From Candidatus Coatesiibacteriota bacterium (GTDB taxonomy: Bacteria > RBG-13-66-14): a stretch of 9,740 nucleotides of DNA. The number at the start of each line of letters is the position of its first letter. Positions within the stretch are counted from its first letter, which is position 1. The notes under the pieces are model-generated. The model was not told where the DNA came from. It saw nothing but the letters and a program-made list of their open reading frames with translations, and searched no databases. Position numbers and translations under genes: made by a program. Positions 1-5,491 of the stretch are shown here, one piece after another. The DNA lies in assembly GCA_014728185.1 (NCBI GenBank), contig WJMB01000307.1:1-9740 (forward strand), read 5' to 3'.

Positions 1-139
1 GCTTTGTATATCTTGGCCGGTGGGTATATTTCTTACCGCAATTCTTGCATTTACATCTGCCATCGGCCAACTTATAGTGCGCCCTATGGTTACATTTTGG
101 GCAACAAATGTGCCGGTCGGTTGCTCGGTTTTCTGCCAC
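1..139 (-). CDS. Partial zinc-ribbon protein, transposase-like N-terminus (runs off the left edge)
   Basis: Reading the minus strand from a GTG at 139-137 gives MAENRATDRHICCPKCNHR, then a second knuckle CKCKNCGKKYTHRPRYTK, still open at base 1. The CPKC ... CKNC pair, the LADGRCKCKNCGKKY-type spacing and the basic tail match the N-terminal zinc ribbon of IS1595/ISXO2-like (and more loosely IS1-like) transposases, where it helps bind the element's ends. About 46 residues are visible. An in-frame TAA at 190-188 limits the start; an alternative GTG at 172-170 adds 11 residues. A G-rich stretch (about 147-152) lies a few bases upstream of the chosen GTG and could serve as ribosome binding site. 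A hairpin at 183-206 and a repeat at 211-239 lie just upstream, as is common at insertion-sequence ends. The catalytic domain is outside the window, so the family is an inference from the ribbon alone. Confidence 0.6.
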   Translation of the reverse strand, partial: MAENRATDRHICCPKCNHRAHYKLADGRCKCKNCGKKYTHRPRYTK

Positions 140-182
140 TTTTTGGCCCCCTTTTTTGTGACAGAATAACACAGCCCATCCC

Positions 183-206
183 GTATGTTAACAGCACGTT
201 ACATAC
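183..206. repeat. Hairpin upstream of the transposase-like gene
   Basis: GTATGTTAAC (183-192) and GTTACATAC (198-206) pair with one bulged T and a five-base loop. It lies between the repeat at 211-239 and the start of the zinc-ribbon gene. Insertion sequences often carry such hairpins to block translation of read-through transcripts; that role here is inference. Confidence 0.45.
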
Positions 207-210
207 AGGT

Positions 211-239
211 ATCGGTCCGAACACGGTATACGATCCCTA
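211..239 (-). repeat. Repeat copy R1
   Basis: On the minus strand this begins TAGGGATCGTATACCGTG and continues into TTCGGACCGAT. It is one of three related copies (R2 at about 417-461 minus, R3 at about 4322-4365 plus) sharing the core AGGGATYGYATACC followed by CGGAC..GAT. R1 sits about 70 bases upstream of the transposase-like start, so it may be part of that element's end. Confidence 0.55.
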
Positions 240-416
240 CCCTTATTACCTGTTGTTACGACATTACGACATTTCAGACTCAGTGGCGATCTGCTGTCAG
301 GACATGGACAGGTGTGCGGATATCCAGGCTTTCTAAGGATGACGCTCTTCTTAGCCGCCACTTTTCAACCGCCCGTCTCGTGACAGGTATCTTAAGATCA
401 TCACCCCTATTATCAA

Positions 417-461
417 CAGGATACAATCATGATCGGGTCCGAAAGCGGTATGCAATCCCTA
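417..461 (-). repeat. Repeat copy R2
   Basis: Minus-strand copy starting TAGGGATTGCATACCGC, then TTCGGACCCGATCATGATT and a TCCTG. It resembles R1 over about 30 bases and the plus-strand R3 over about 45 bases (shared AGGGATYGCATACC, CGGAC, GATC.TGATT and TCCTG). Same orientation as R1, opposite to R3. Confidence 0.55.
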
Positions 462-484
462 AATAAATGTCCCGGTTTGAGTTA

Positions 485-542
485 AAAATCCCAGGTTGAG
501 AACGCGCGACTTATAAGTCGAACGGCCCCTTCGACGGGGCCG
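485..542 (-). terminator. Tandem palindromes downstream of the zinc-ribbon gene, possible terminator
   Basis: CGGCCCC (523-529) pairs with GGGGCCG (536-542) around a six-base loop, and a perfect 14-bp palindrome, CGACTTA/TAAGTCG, lies at 507-520. Both follow the stop of the minus-strand gene ending at 577. A T run in the minus transcript (484-488) comes about 20 bases after the second palindrome, so this is not a textbook intrinsic terminator; the AT-centred palindrome could instead be a protein-binding site. Confidence 0.4.
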
Positions 543-576
543 GTGGGAAGCGGCGCTTCTTGGCTCAGAGCCGGGC

Positions 577-1302
577 TTAATCCGGCCGGTTGTCGAGCAG
601 AGCGGCGTCGATCTCCTCCAGGGGCAGGTGAGTTCCCGAGACCCCCTCGACCAGCTCGCCGCCCTCGACCTCGAAGGGCACCCCGATCAGCTCGGGCGGC
701 CGGCGGCGGCAGAAGCCCGTCAGCGCCAGACCTGGGGACTTGCCGGCCTGGTAGACCACGGCGGCGTCGAGCAGCTTGGCGGCCTCTCGGGAGCCGTAGG
801 TGGCGCCGTTGGAACGCGCACCGGCGTTGAGTTCGTATTCGGGTTGGGTGTCGGTGATCGCCGCGGCGGCCTCGAAGGCGCTGCCCAGGTTGCGGGTGCG
901 GAAAGCAGGCAGGTAGGCGTAGACACGGCGGGTGCTCAGATCGAAGCGGCTCCGCTCGCTGATCTGACGGCGCACCTCGGCGGGGACGCGGGCCTGCTGC
1001 TCCGCGCTGGGTTTTTCTTGCGGGGCGGCCAATTCGAAACGCCAGAAGGGCAGCGAGACGATGCGTTCGTCGTCGGCTCCGGCCGGTCCCGCGGGGCGGT
1101 TGCGCAGCCACCAGCCCAGGTAGACGTGGTTGGCCTTGAGCTCCCGCAGACCGTCCCCGCCCAGCTCGTAGCCCGTCTCGCAGCGCTTGCAGGTAAAGAC
1201 ACGGTCGCCGGTGCCGGCCTCGAGGCGGTCGCCGCACTGGGGACAGACCAGAACCTCGGTGCGCCAGGAGGCGGTGTCGCTGTTTTCCGTTTGTTTTCGC
1301 AT
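577..1302 (-). CDS. Zinc-ribbon protein of unknown function
   Basis: The 241-residue product has an N-terminal zinc ribbon with CPQC at residues 20-23 and CKRC at 38-41, enough to bind one zinc ion. After it come LPFWRFEL (about 84-91) and YAYLPAFRTRNLGSAF (about 128-143), two aromatic 'PFW/PAF' motifs. I recall this layout in uncharacterised zinc-ribbon proteins of environmental bacteria, but I cannot name a function. No signal peptide or transmembrane segment is visible, so it is probably cytoplasmic. The ATG at 1302-1300 is preceded by an AGGTGA-type ribosome binding site (about 1309-1314); a GTG at 1312 in another frame gives only an antisense-like shadow. It is transcribed away from the Omp85 gene and is followed by palindromes at 507-542. 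Not part of an operon that can be seen. Confidence 0.85.
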   Translation of the reverse strand: MRKQTENSDTASWRTEVLVCPQCGDRLEAGTGDRVFTCKRCETGYELGGDGLRELKANHVYLGWWLRNRPAGPAGADDERIVSLPFWRFELAAPQEKPSAEQQARVPAEVRRQISERSRFDLSTRRVYAYLPAFRTRNLGSAFEAAAAITDTQPEYELNAGARSNGATYGSREAAKLLDAAVVYQAGKSPGLALTGFCRRRPPELIGVPFEVEGGELVEGVSGTHLPLEEIDAALLDNRPD

Positions 1303-1348
1303 GGCATTTCACCTCGCGGAGGTACGGGCACGTTACCTCAACGTTTCA

Positions 1349-1354
1349 AGTATA
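1349..1354 (-). promoter_or_regulatory. Possible -10 box for the zinc-ribbon gene
   Basis: TATACT on the minus strand, 47 bases before the ATG at 1302, with TTGCGC (1372-1377) 17 bases further upstream as a weak -35. Only the -10 is a good match. It overlaps the presumed 5' end of the divergent Omp85 gene, so the two genes may share control. Confidence 0.35.
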
Positions 1355-1377
1355 GACCCGCCGCCTGCTTCGCGCAA

Positions 1378-3012
1378 GTGCTCTGGGCGCTTCTTCTCGC
1401 CCCGGGCTCAACGGCCGTCGCCGACGAGCCGCTGCTGGCGCTGGAGGTGACGGGAGACGAGCTGCCCGAGCTCGAGGGGCTCGAGCTCGGTTTCGATTAC
1501 GACGCCGAAGCCGCCGAGGAGATCGACGCGCTCTTGTCCTCGGCCGCCGCCCGCCTGGCCGCCGAGGGCTACTTCGACGCCGCGATCCGCAGCTCGCTGG
1601 AGCGTGTCGGCGGCGGGGTGATCATCGCCGTCGATGTCCGGCGCGGACCTCGCGCCGTGCTGAATGAGCTGACGATCAACGGCGCCGTTCTGCTCGATCC
1701 CCGGGAGATCGACGCGGCGGCCCGGGCCGGCTGGCGGCGTGACGGCCCCCGGGGGTTGCGCGGCGCCGTCGTCGCCCTCTGCGCCGAGCACGGTCTGCTG
1801 GAGGCCGAGGTGCGCCTGGGCGGGTTGAGCCTGGAGGGCGACCGGGCCTCCCTGCATCTCGAGATCGAAGAGGGTCGGCCGGTCACCGTCGAGGCGGTGT
1901 GTTTCAGCGGCGTGGACGGCCCGAGCGGTGAGGCGACGGCCCGGCGGGTCAGCGGCCTGGAGACCGGCGCCGTCCTCAACTCCGCCACGCTGGACAACGC
2001 CCGCCGCCGCCTGACGTCCAGCGGCTACTACCGTGACGTCGCACTGCGCTGGGAGCCCGACGACGGCGTGGTCGTCGTCGAGCTCGAGCCCGGGGCTCGG
2101 TTGCGCCTGGACGGCGCCCTGGGTCTCTATCCCACCGGTGACGGCGAGACCGGCCTTTACGGTCAGGCCGAGCTGGACTGGCTGCGTATCGGCGGCCCCC
2201 GGGACCTGCACCTGCTCTTCCGGCGCAGCGACATCGACGACGCCGACTACCGCCTGAACTACCGCGAGCGCCGCCTGGGCGGCTCCGCAGACCTGATCGC
2301 CGACCTCAGCGGTCTGCGCCGCCCCGAGCGCCGGAGCGACGCCCTGAGCATCGATTACGAGCACCACCTGACACCCCGCCTGACCCTGGTCGGCGGTCTG
2401 CGCGGCTCCCTGGATTCCGAGCGAGACCGGGGTGAGAGCTCCTACCTGGGGTTGGGGGTCGGGATGCTCTTCGACGACCGCGACGAGCCGCTCAACCCAC
2501 GCCGGGGACTGGTGCTGGAGTTGCGCGGCGAGGCCGGACGCCGCTGGTACAGCGCCGAGCGCGGCAGCCCCCTGCGCCTGACGGCCCGGAGCGCCTTTCA
2601 CTGGACCCCCGTCGAGCCCCACACGCTGGCCCTGGCCCTCGAGGGCGGCTACGCCTGGTTGACCCACCCGGCCATCGCCGACCTGTTCTACCTCGGCGGC
2701 GCGGCGGGTCCCCGGGGATACCGGGCCGAAGAGCTGCCCACGGATCGCTACCTGGGCGGCAGCCTGGAGTACCGTCTGCGTTTGGGTGACAGCGGCCGGG
2801 CCTTCGCCTTCGCCGACGGCCTCTACCGTCTGCCCGCCTCCATCCTTCCCCTGCTGGAGGTCGGCGGCTGGGAGATGGCCTGGAGCTACGGGGTGGGGGT
2901 CTTCGTCGACCTGGGCGGCGGGGGGCTCGAGGTGGTCTACGCCGTGCCCGCCGAGGCCGAGTTGGCCGACGGCGTGGTCCAGGCCCGGCTGGTCCTCGAT
3001 GTGGGTTTTTGA
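1378..3012 (+). CDS. Omp85/BamA-type outer-membrane protein (POTRA domains plus surface-antigen barrel)
   Basis: Residues numbered from the GTG at 1378 (544 aa). After an export signal ending near AVA|DEP come about three POTRA-like units (roughly 15-95, 95-170, 170-235; e.g. AVLNELTINGAVLLDPREID and RRLTSSGYYRDVALRW). A C-terminal beta barrel follows (about 240-544). The Omp85 hallmark is clear: LFYLGGAAGPRGYRAEELP, with the loop-6 RGY at 446-448. The chain ends LVLDVGF, with alternating hydrophobics and a terminal Phe, the signal recognised by the BAM machinery. Such proteins insert barrels or move substrates across the outer membrane; fewer POTRAs than BamA (five) suggests a TamA-like or lineage-specific paralogue. 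The start is uncertain: GTG 1378 lacks a ribosome binding site and leaves no basic n-region, whereas the upstream frame reads LPQRFKYRPAACFAQ, an ideal signal-peptide n-region. The lipoprotein gene follows 104 bases downstream. Confidence 0.88.
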   Translation: MLWALLLAPGSTAVADEPLLALEVTGDELPELEGLELGFDYDAEAAEEIDALLSSAAARLAAEGYFDAAIRSSLERVGGGVIIAVDVRRGPRAVLNELTINGAVLLDPREIDAAARAGWRRDGPRGLRGAVVALCAEHGLLEAEVRLGGLSLEGDRASLHLEIEEGRPVTVEAVCFSGVDGPSGEATARRVSGLETGAVLNSATLDNARRRLTSSGYYRDVALRWEPDDGVVVVELEPGARLRLDGALGLYPTGDGETGLYGQAELDWLRIGGPRDLHLLFRRSDIDDADYRLNYRERRLGGSADLIADLSGLRRPERRSDALSIDYEHHLTPRLTLVGGLRGSLDSERDRGESSYLGLGVGMLFDDRDEPLNPRRGLVLELRGEAGRRWYSAERGSPLRLTARSAFHWTPVEPHTLALALEGGYAWLTHPAIADLFYLGGAAGPRGYRAEELPTDRYLGGSLEYRLRLGDSGRAFAFADGLYRLPASILPLLEVGGWEMAWSYGVGVFVDLGGGGLEVVYAVPAEAELADGVVQARLVLDVGF

Positions 3013-3025
3013 TAGGCAGGCTTCT

Positions 3026-3039
3026 GAGTCGAAAGACTC
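3026..3039 (+). terminator. Small GNRA-capped hairpin after the Omp85 stop
   Basis: GAGTC-GAAA-GACTC forms a 5-bp stem with a stable GAAA tetraloop 13 bases past the Omp85 stop. There is no T run after it, so it is a weak terminator at best; it may instead protect the mRNA end or attenuate read-through into the lipoprotein gene. Confidence 0.25.
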
Positions 3040-3057
3040 GCAAATCAGCCGCCAACC

Positions 3058-3066
3058 TGCTATTAT
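3058..3066 (+). promoter_or_regulatory. Extended -10 promoter for the lipoprotein gene
   Basis: TGCTATTAT is a TGn-TATTAT extended -10. It would start transcription near 3073, about 44 bases before the ATG. No good -35 is visible, which is usual for extended -10 promoters. This suggests the lipoprotein can be expressed separately from the Omp85 gene. Confidence 0.45.
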
Positions 3067-3116
3067 TACTTGGTTATGCAACCAGTTTCCCCCAACCATA
3101 GTTAAGGAGGAAGTAC

Positions 3117-4214
3117 ATGAAAAGCCATATCTGGATACTGGGGCTGATCCTGATTCTGGGTCTGTTCATTTTCGTTTCCTGCGAGGAGGAAAGCGAGGAA
3201 GAGGCCGCCGACACCGAGGACCTGCTGGAGAGCTTCGAGGAGGCCGACATCGCCGTCGGTCAGTGGGTCGAGTACGAGATGCCCGAGGACGGCTTCGCCT
3301 ACCTGGGGCTGACCGACAAGAGCGGCGAGGGCTACTGGCTCGACGCCGCCCTGGGTGAGAGCAAGGGCGAGCAACTGATCCTGCGCGCCCTGATCGACAA
3401 GGGCAACTTCGAGGAAGCCCTGGGCGACATGCGTAGCTGGTACCGCGATCCTGAGGGCGAGAGCGACAACATGTTCGGCGATTACGTCGAGGACCCGCAG
3501 ATGGAGGACTTCGACGCCGCCGAGATGGAAAAGGAACTCACCGAACTGCTCGACGAGATCGAGGCCAACCTGCTCAAGCTCCACGTCCAGGTCGACGAGA
3601 AGAACGCCTTCGATGTCAAGATCGGCGAGGTCGTTGACTTCAGCCGCGAGATGATGCCCGACCTGATCGCCATGCTCGAGAGCCTGGTGGCTCTCGAAGC
3701 GGACATGATGGAAGAGATGGAGGAGGACGAGATCGAAGAAGAGGCCGACGAAGAGACCGTCGAGCCGACCTTCGAGACCCTGCCCGGTGAGGACTTCGTC
3801 ATCGACGGCGAGACCATCGCCACCAACCTGGTGCGCATCACCCAGGACGACAGCGTTACCGAGATCTACTACTCGCCGATGGTTCCCTTCTTCGGCTTGG
3901 TCAAGGTCGTCGCCGACGGAGAGGACGTGCTGACCCTGTCCGGCTTCGGTCAACAGGACGCCGAGAGCCGCTTCACCGTCACCGAGCTGCAGGAGTTCGG
4001 CCGCCGCGAGATCGAGGGGATGCTCGAGGGCGCCCTGGCGATGAGCGCGATGATGGGCGAGCTCAGCGCCCAGATGGAGGGCATGGAGTTCGACTTCGAC
4101 GAGATGCCCGAGGGCGGCGAGTACGACATGGGCGAGCTCGAAGCCATGATGGAGCAGTTCGAGGGCATGGAGGGCATGGAGGATTTCGAGATGCCCGCCA
4201 ACCCGGGACAGTAG
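3117..4214 (+). CDS. Acidic, Met-rich lipoprotein of unknown function
   Basis: The 365-aa product opens with a lipoprotein signal: K2, a long hydrophobic stretch (5-20) and IFVSC with the lipid-bearing Cys at 22. The mature protein is extremely acidic from residue 23 (EEESEEEAADTED). It has a further Glu block at about 194-216. The middle (about 215-285) reads GEDFVIDGETIATNLVRITQ then YYSPMVPFFGLVKVV, a pattern I associate with uncharacterised secreted proteins carrying a 'VPxxGLVK' strand. The C-terminal tail (302-360) has 13 Met among Glu and Gly, with EGMEGMEDFEMP near the end. Start is secure: AAGGAGG at 3104-3110, six bases before the ATG. A strong terminator follows at 4240. Position next to an Omp85 protein invites the idea of an accessory lipoprotein, as BamB-E are for BamA, but there is no sequence proof. 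Met/Glu tails can bind metal ions; that too is only a possibility. Confidence 0.85.
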   Translation: MKSHIWILGLILILGLFIFVSCEEESEEEAADTEDLLESFEEADIAVGQWVEYEMPEDGFAYLGLTDKSGEGYWLDAALGESKGEQLILRALIDKGNFEEALGDMRSWYRDPEGESDNMFGDYVEDPQMEDFDAAEMEKELTELLDEIEANLLKLHVQVDEKNAFDVKIGEVVDFSREMMPDLIAMLESLVALEADMMEEMEEDEIEEEADEETVEPTFETLPGEDFVIDGETIATNLVRITQDDSVTEIYYSPMVPFFGLVKVVADGEDVLTLSGFGQQDAESRFTVTELQEFGRREIEGMLEGALAMSAMMGELSAQMEGMEFDFDEMPEGGEYDMGELEAMMEQFEGMEGMEDFEMPANPGQ

Positions 4215-4239
4215 GTCCAGAGAGCCATACGCGATGAAT

Positions 4240-4267
4240 AAGGGGACCGCGAGAGCGGTCCCCTTTT
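4240..4267 (+). terminator. Intrinsic terminator of the lipoprotein gene
   Basis: A perfect 9-bp GC-rich stem (GGGGACCGC at 4242-4250, GCGGTCCCC at 4255-4263) capped by a GAGA tetraloop, extended by two A-T pairs, then TTTT at 4264-4267. It begins 26 bases after the stop codon. Textbook rho-independent form. Confidence 0.9.
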
Positions 4268-4321
4268 CGTGTCTGGTTTCCGATCATTTAGCTGCGGCGG
4301 ATCGCGGTGTTCGCGCAACGC

Positions 4322-4365
4322 AAGGGATCGCATACCCTGTCCGGACAGGATCGTGATTTGTCCTG
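4322..4365 (+). repeat. Repeat copy R3 (inverted relative to R1 and R2)
   Basis: AGGGATCGCATACC (4323-4336), then CCGGAC, GGATCGTGATT and TCCTG. It matches R2 read on the minus strand over about 45 bases at roughly 80 percent by eye. R3 contains the perfect palindrome CCTGTCCGGACAGG (4336-4349). The adjoining TGTCCTGACAGC (4359-4370) matches the minus strand at 304-293. R3 and R2 therefore form an inverted pair bracketing the 3.9 kb zinc-ribbon/Omp85/lipoprotein block. Confidence 0.55.
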
Positions 4366-4373
4366 ACAGCGGA

Positions 4374-4405
4374 TTGTTATTAGCTTTTAAGTGTGTTAAT
4401 AACAA
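4374..4405. repeat. 9-bp perfect inverted repeat next to R3
   Basis: TTGTTATTA (4374-4382) and TAATAACAA (4397-4405) with a 14-base spacer. AT-rich arms make an RNA terminator unlikely; a protein-binding site or element end is possible. Confidence 0.4.
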
Positions 4406-4750
4406 GCATCAAGGGTGTGCTAAATGAATGTCTGATCAAAAACGGAGCATTTCCCGGGAGGGGATGACGGTCCAGCAAGCCGCTCCCAACCAGCCGGAGT
4501 TGGTCTAAACATGTTCCGTGATGCCAAGCGTATTCAGATAGGGCAGTTGGAAGGGAATGGCCGATGCACGACAGGTGTCTTGATGGGCGGGGCCTGTTGC
4601 GCTCATCACCGCCGTGAAAGTGATTCCGACAGCCGGGGCTGTTTGATCCGCCGCTGTTACAACTATGCAAAGGCGGGCGCATCACAAGAAAGTGAGCCAA
4701 TACCGAAAACTCAGGGAGGGGTGTTAAGGACTGGTTGTAATCCTGTTGTA

Positions 4751-4880
4751 TGAAAGGGAGCATTACGATGAGGGATTAAGCTGCCTGGAACTGCAAGAGT
4801 TTGCACTTCAATGCTCCTAGCTTCCTTCTCTACCCGGTTATCCAGGACGGCAATTAAAAGCCGCTGCTCCCTCCCTTTCA
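4751..4880. repeat. Overlapping, mutually exclusive inverted repeats
   Basis: TGAAAGGGAG (4751-4760) is exactly complementary to CTCCCTTTCA (4871-4880). The 3' half of the same left arm, within GGGAGCATT (4756-4764), is complementary to AATGCTCC(T) at 4810-4818. Inside the second helix sits TGCAA/TTGCA (4792-4805). The two long pairings share bases 4756-4760 and cannot form fully together, the geometry of a conformational switch, although no known riboswitch class is recognised. Confidence 0.4.
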
Positions 4881-4964
4881 ACATTTTTCTGAGCTAGTCT
4901 ACCTTGAGTGCCAAAAACCATCTTCAAGATAGCCAACAGGGAATGAGTTCTTAAGCATCTATGA

Positions 4965-5033
4965 AAGCCAATAGCGGTGTATACTTTTCGGGATTATCAC
5001 ACGGCTTGAACAGGCATATATCGCTATTGGCTT
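4965..5033. repeat. Long hairpin with G.U-compatible extension, candidate structured RNA
   Basis: AAGCCAATAGCG (4965-4976) pairs perfectly with CGCTATTGGCTT (5022-5033). The helix continues inward to about 4982/5016 through G.U wobbles at 4977/5021 and 4979/5019 plus Watson-Crick pairs, giving about 18 bp around a 33-base loop. Wobble-tolerant extension is what selection on RNA rather than DNA would leave, if written in the plus-strand sense. GGGATTATCAC in the loop (4990-5000) is complementary to GTGATAATCCC at 5330-5340. Confidence 0.4.
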
Positions 5034-5135
5034 GATATGTAGTGGCTTATAGCTGTGGAGGTTGTTCCTGTTTGTGCGTTGCTTGCTGACGGAAAACCAG
5101 ACTTGCTCTAGAGGACGCTTTAATGAGCACGCTGA

Positions 5136-5155
5136 GAGTCGGGAAGTCGCGACTC
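5136..5155. repeat. Short hairpin
   Basis: GAGTCG (5136-5141) pairs with CGACTC (5150-5155) around an eight-base loop. One of the series of hairpins in the gene-free stretch; no function can be given. Confidence 0.35.
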
Positions 5156-5196
5156 CTGATTTGCATCCTGACATCCCAGGAAATGTGAGACTAAAC

Positions 5197-5230
5197 GCTT
5201 TCAAACGGCGGCTTTGGCGGGTATGAAAGC
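5197..5230. repeat. Short inverted repeat
   Basis: GCTTTCA (5197-5203) and TGAAAGC (5224-5230) enclose a G/C-rich 20-base loop. Part of the same hairpin-rich stretch. Confidence 0.3.
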
Positions 5231-5370
5231 ACTTTGGTTCGTCGAGTAAAAAGTCTTTCGTGAGATAGTTGTCAGCACTTCCTTTCTAAAAGCCGCTCAT
5301 TTGCGTTTTCGACGTGGGTTCAGTTTCAGGTGATAATCCCTACTTTTCTAAGTACGAGTGACAGCCATTA

Positions 5371-5396
5371 AGAAAAACCGCCTCCGGAGGCGGTTT
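5371..5396 (-). terminator. Intrinsic terminator of the cNMP-binding gene
   Basis: A perfect 22-bp palindrome (5375-5396, arms built on AAACCGCCTCC) with a TTTTTCT tail on the minus strand. It lies about 95 bases past the stop of the gene ending at 5492. It could also stop plus-strand transcripts, but the T run favours minus. Confidence 0.8.
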
Positions 5397-5423
5397 GGTG
5401 ATTGAGGATTCAAGATCGTTGTA

Positions 5424-5442
5424 AAGCCGAAGGTTTCGGCTT
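5424..5442 (-). terminator. Second hairpin in the 3' region of the cNMP-binding gene
   Basis: AAGCCGAA (5424-5431) and TTCGGCTT (5435-5442) form an 8-bp stem with a three-base loop between the stop codon and the main terminator. The T run after it is short, so it may be a backup terminator or an mRNA-stabilising hairpin. Confidence 0.4.
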
Positions 5443-5491
5443 CTGACAGCTATCGAGCCACTCGCGTGGTTCATTGAGCGCCGGCCTCGGC

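Larger units (their letters stand above)
140..481. other. Gene-free, AT-richer stretch with repeats
   Basis: No reading frame here looks like a protein. The stretch holds the hairpin at 183-206, repeats R1 and R2, a tandem 8-mer TTACGACA at 256-263 and 264-271, and GCTGTCAGGACA at 293-304, whose exact reverse complement recurs at 4359-4370 inside R3's flank. ACAGGTATC occurs twice (about 205 and 384). Composition is clearly less GC-rich than the coding blocks to the right, consistent with a decayed mobile element, but no target-site duplication can be defined from the window. Confidence 0.5.
4268..5370. other. 1.1 kb gene-free stretch rich in inverted repeats
   Basis: No frame in either direction has the composition or motifs of a protein; the open frames at 4511-4753 (plus), 4380-4763 (minus) and 4959-5204 (minus) have Cys/Ser/His-rich random-looking translations and no ribosome binding sites. 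GC content is lower than in the flanking genes. The stretch starts with repeat R3 and a 14-bp palindrome. Many local hairpins follow (e.g. CCAAC/GTTGG at 4486-4503, ACAGC/GCTGT at 4629-4642, CCGCC/GGCGG at 4648-4676) and several longer inverted repeats listed separately. It could be the remains of an inserted element or encode a large structured RNA. I see no tRNA, rRNA, tmRNA or RNase P RNA signature. Confidence 0.5.

Noticed and set aside
628..1377. Upstream extension of the Omp85 open frame over the zinc-ribbon gene
   Set aside because: It lies antisense to a gene with a zinc ribbon and a good ribosome binding site, and the residues before the signal peptide look like shadow sequence.
1408..3099. 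563-aa minus-strand open frame opposite the Omp85 gene
   Set aside because: Its translation is Gln/Val/Gly-rich low complexity, a typical antisense shadow of a high-GC gene; the plus strand has clear Omp85 motifs.
3102..3953. 283-aa minus-strand open frame opposite the lipoprotein gene
   Set aside because: Leu/Val/Gln/Asp-rich shadow of a Glu/Asp-rich gene; no ribosome binding site, and the plus strand has a clear start and lipobox.
4380..4763. 127-aa minus-strand and 80-aa plus-strand open frames in the gene-free stretch
   Set aside because: Random-looking Ser/His/Cys/Arg composition, no ribosome binding sites and no recognisable motif.
4415..5300. Group II intron (GTGTG at 4415 as 5' end)
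   Set aside because: No convincing domain V or reverse transcriptase; a five-base match is not evidence.
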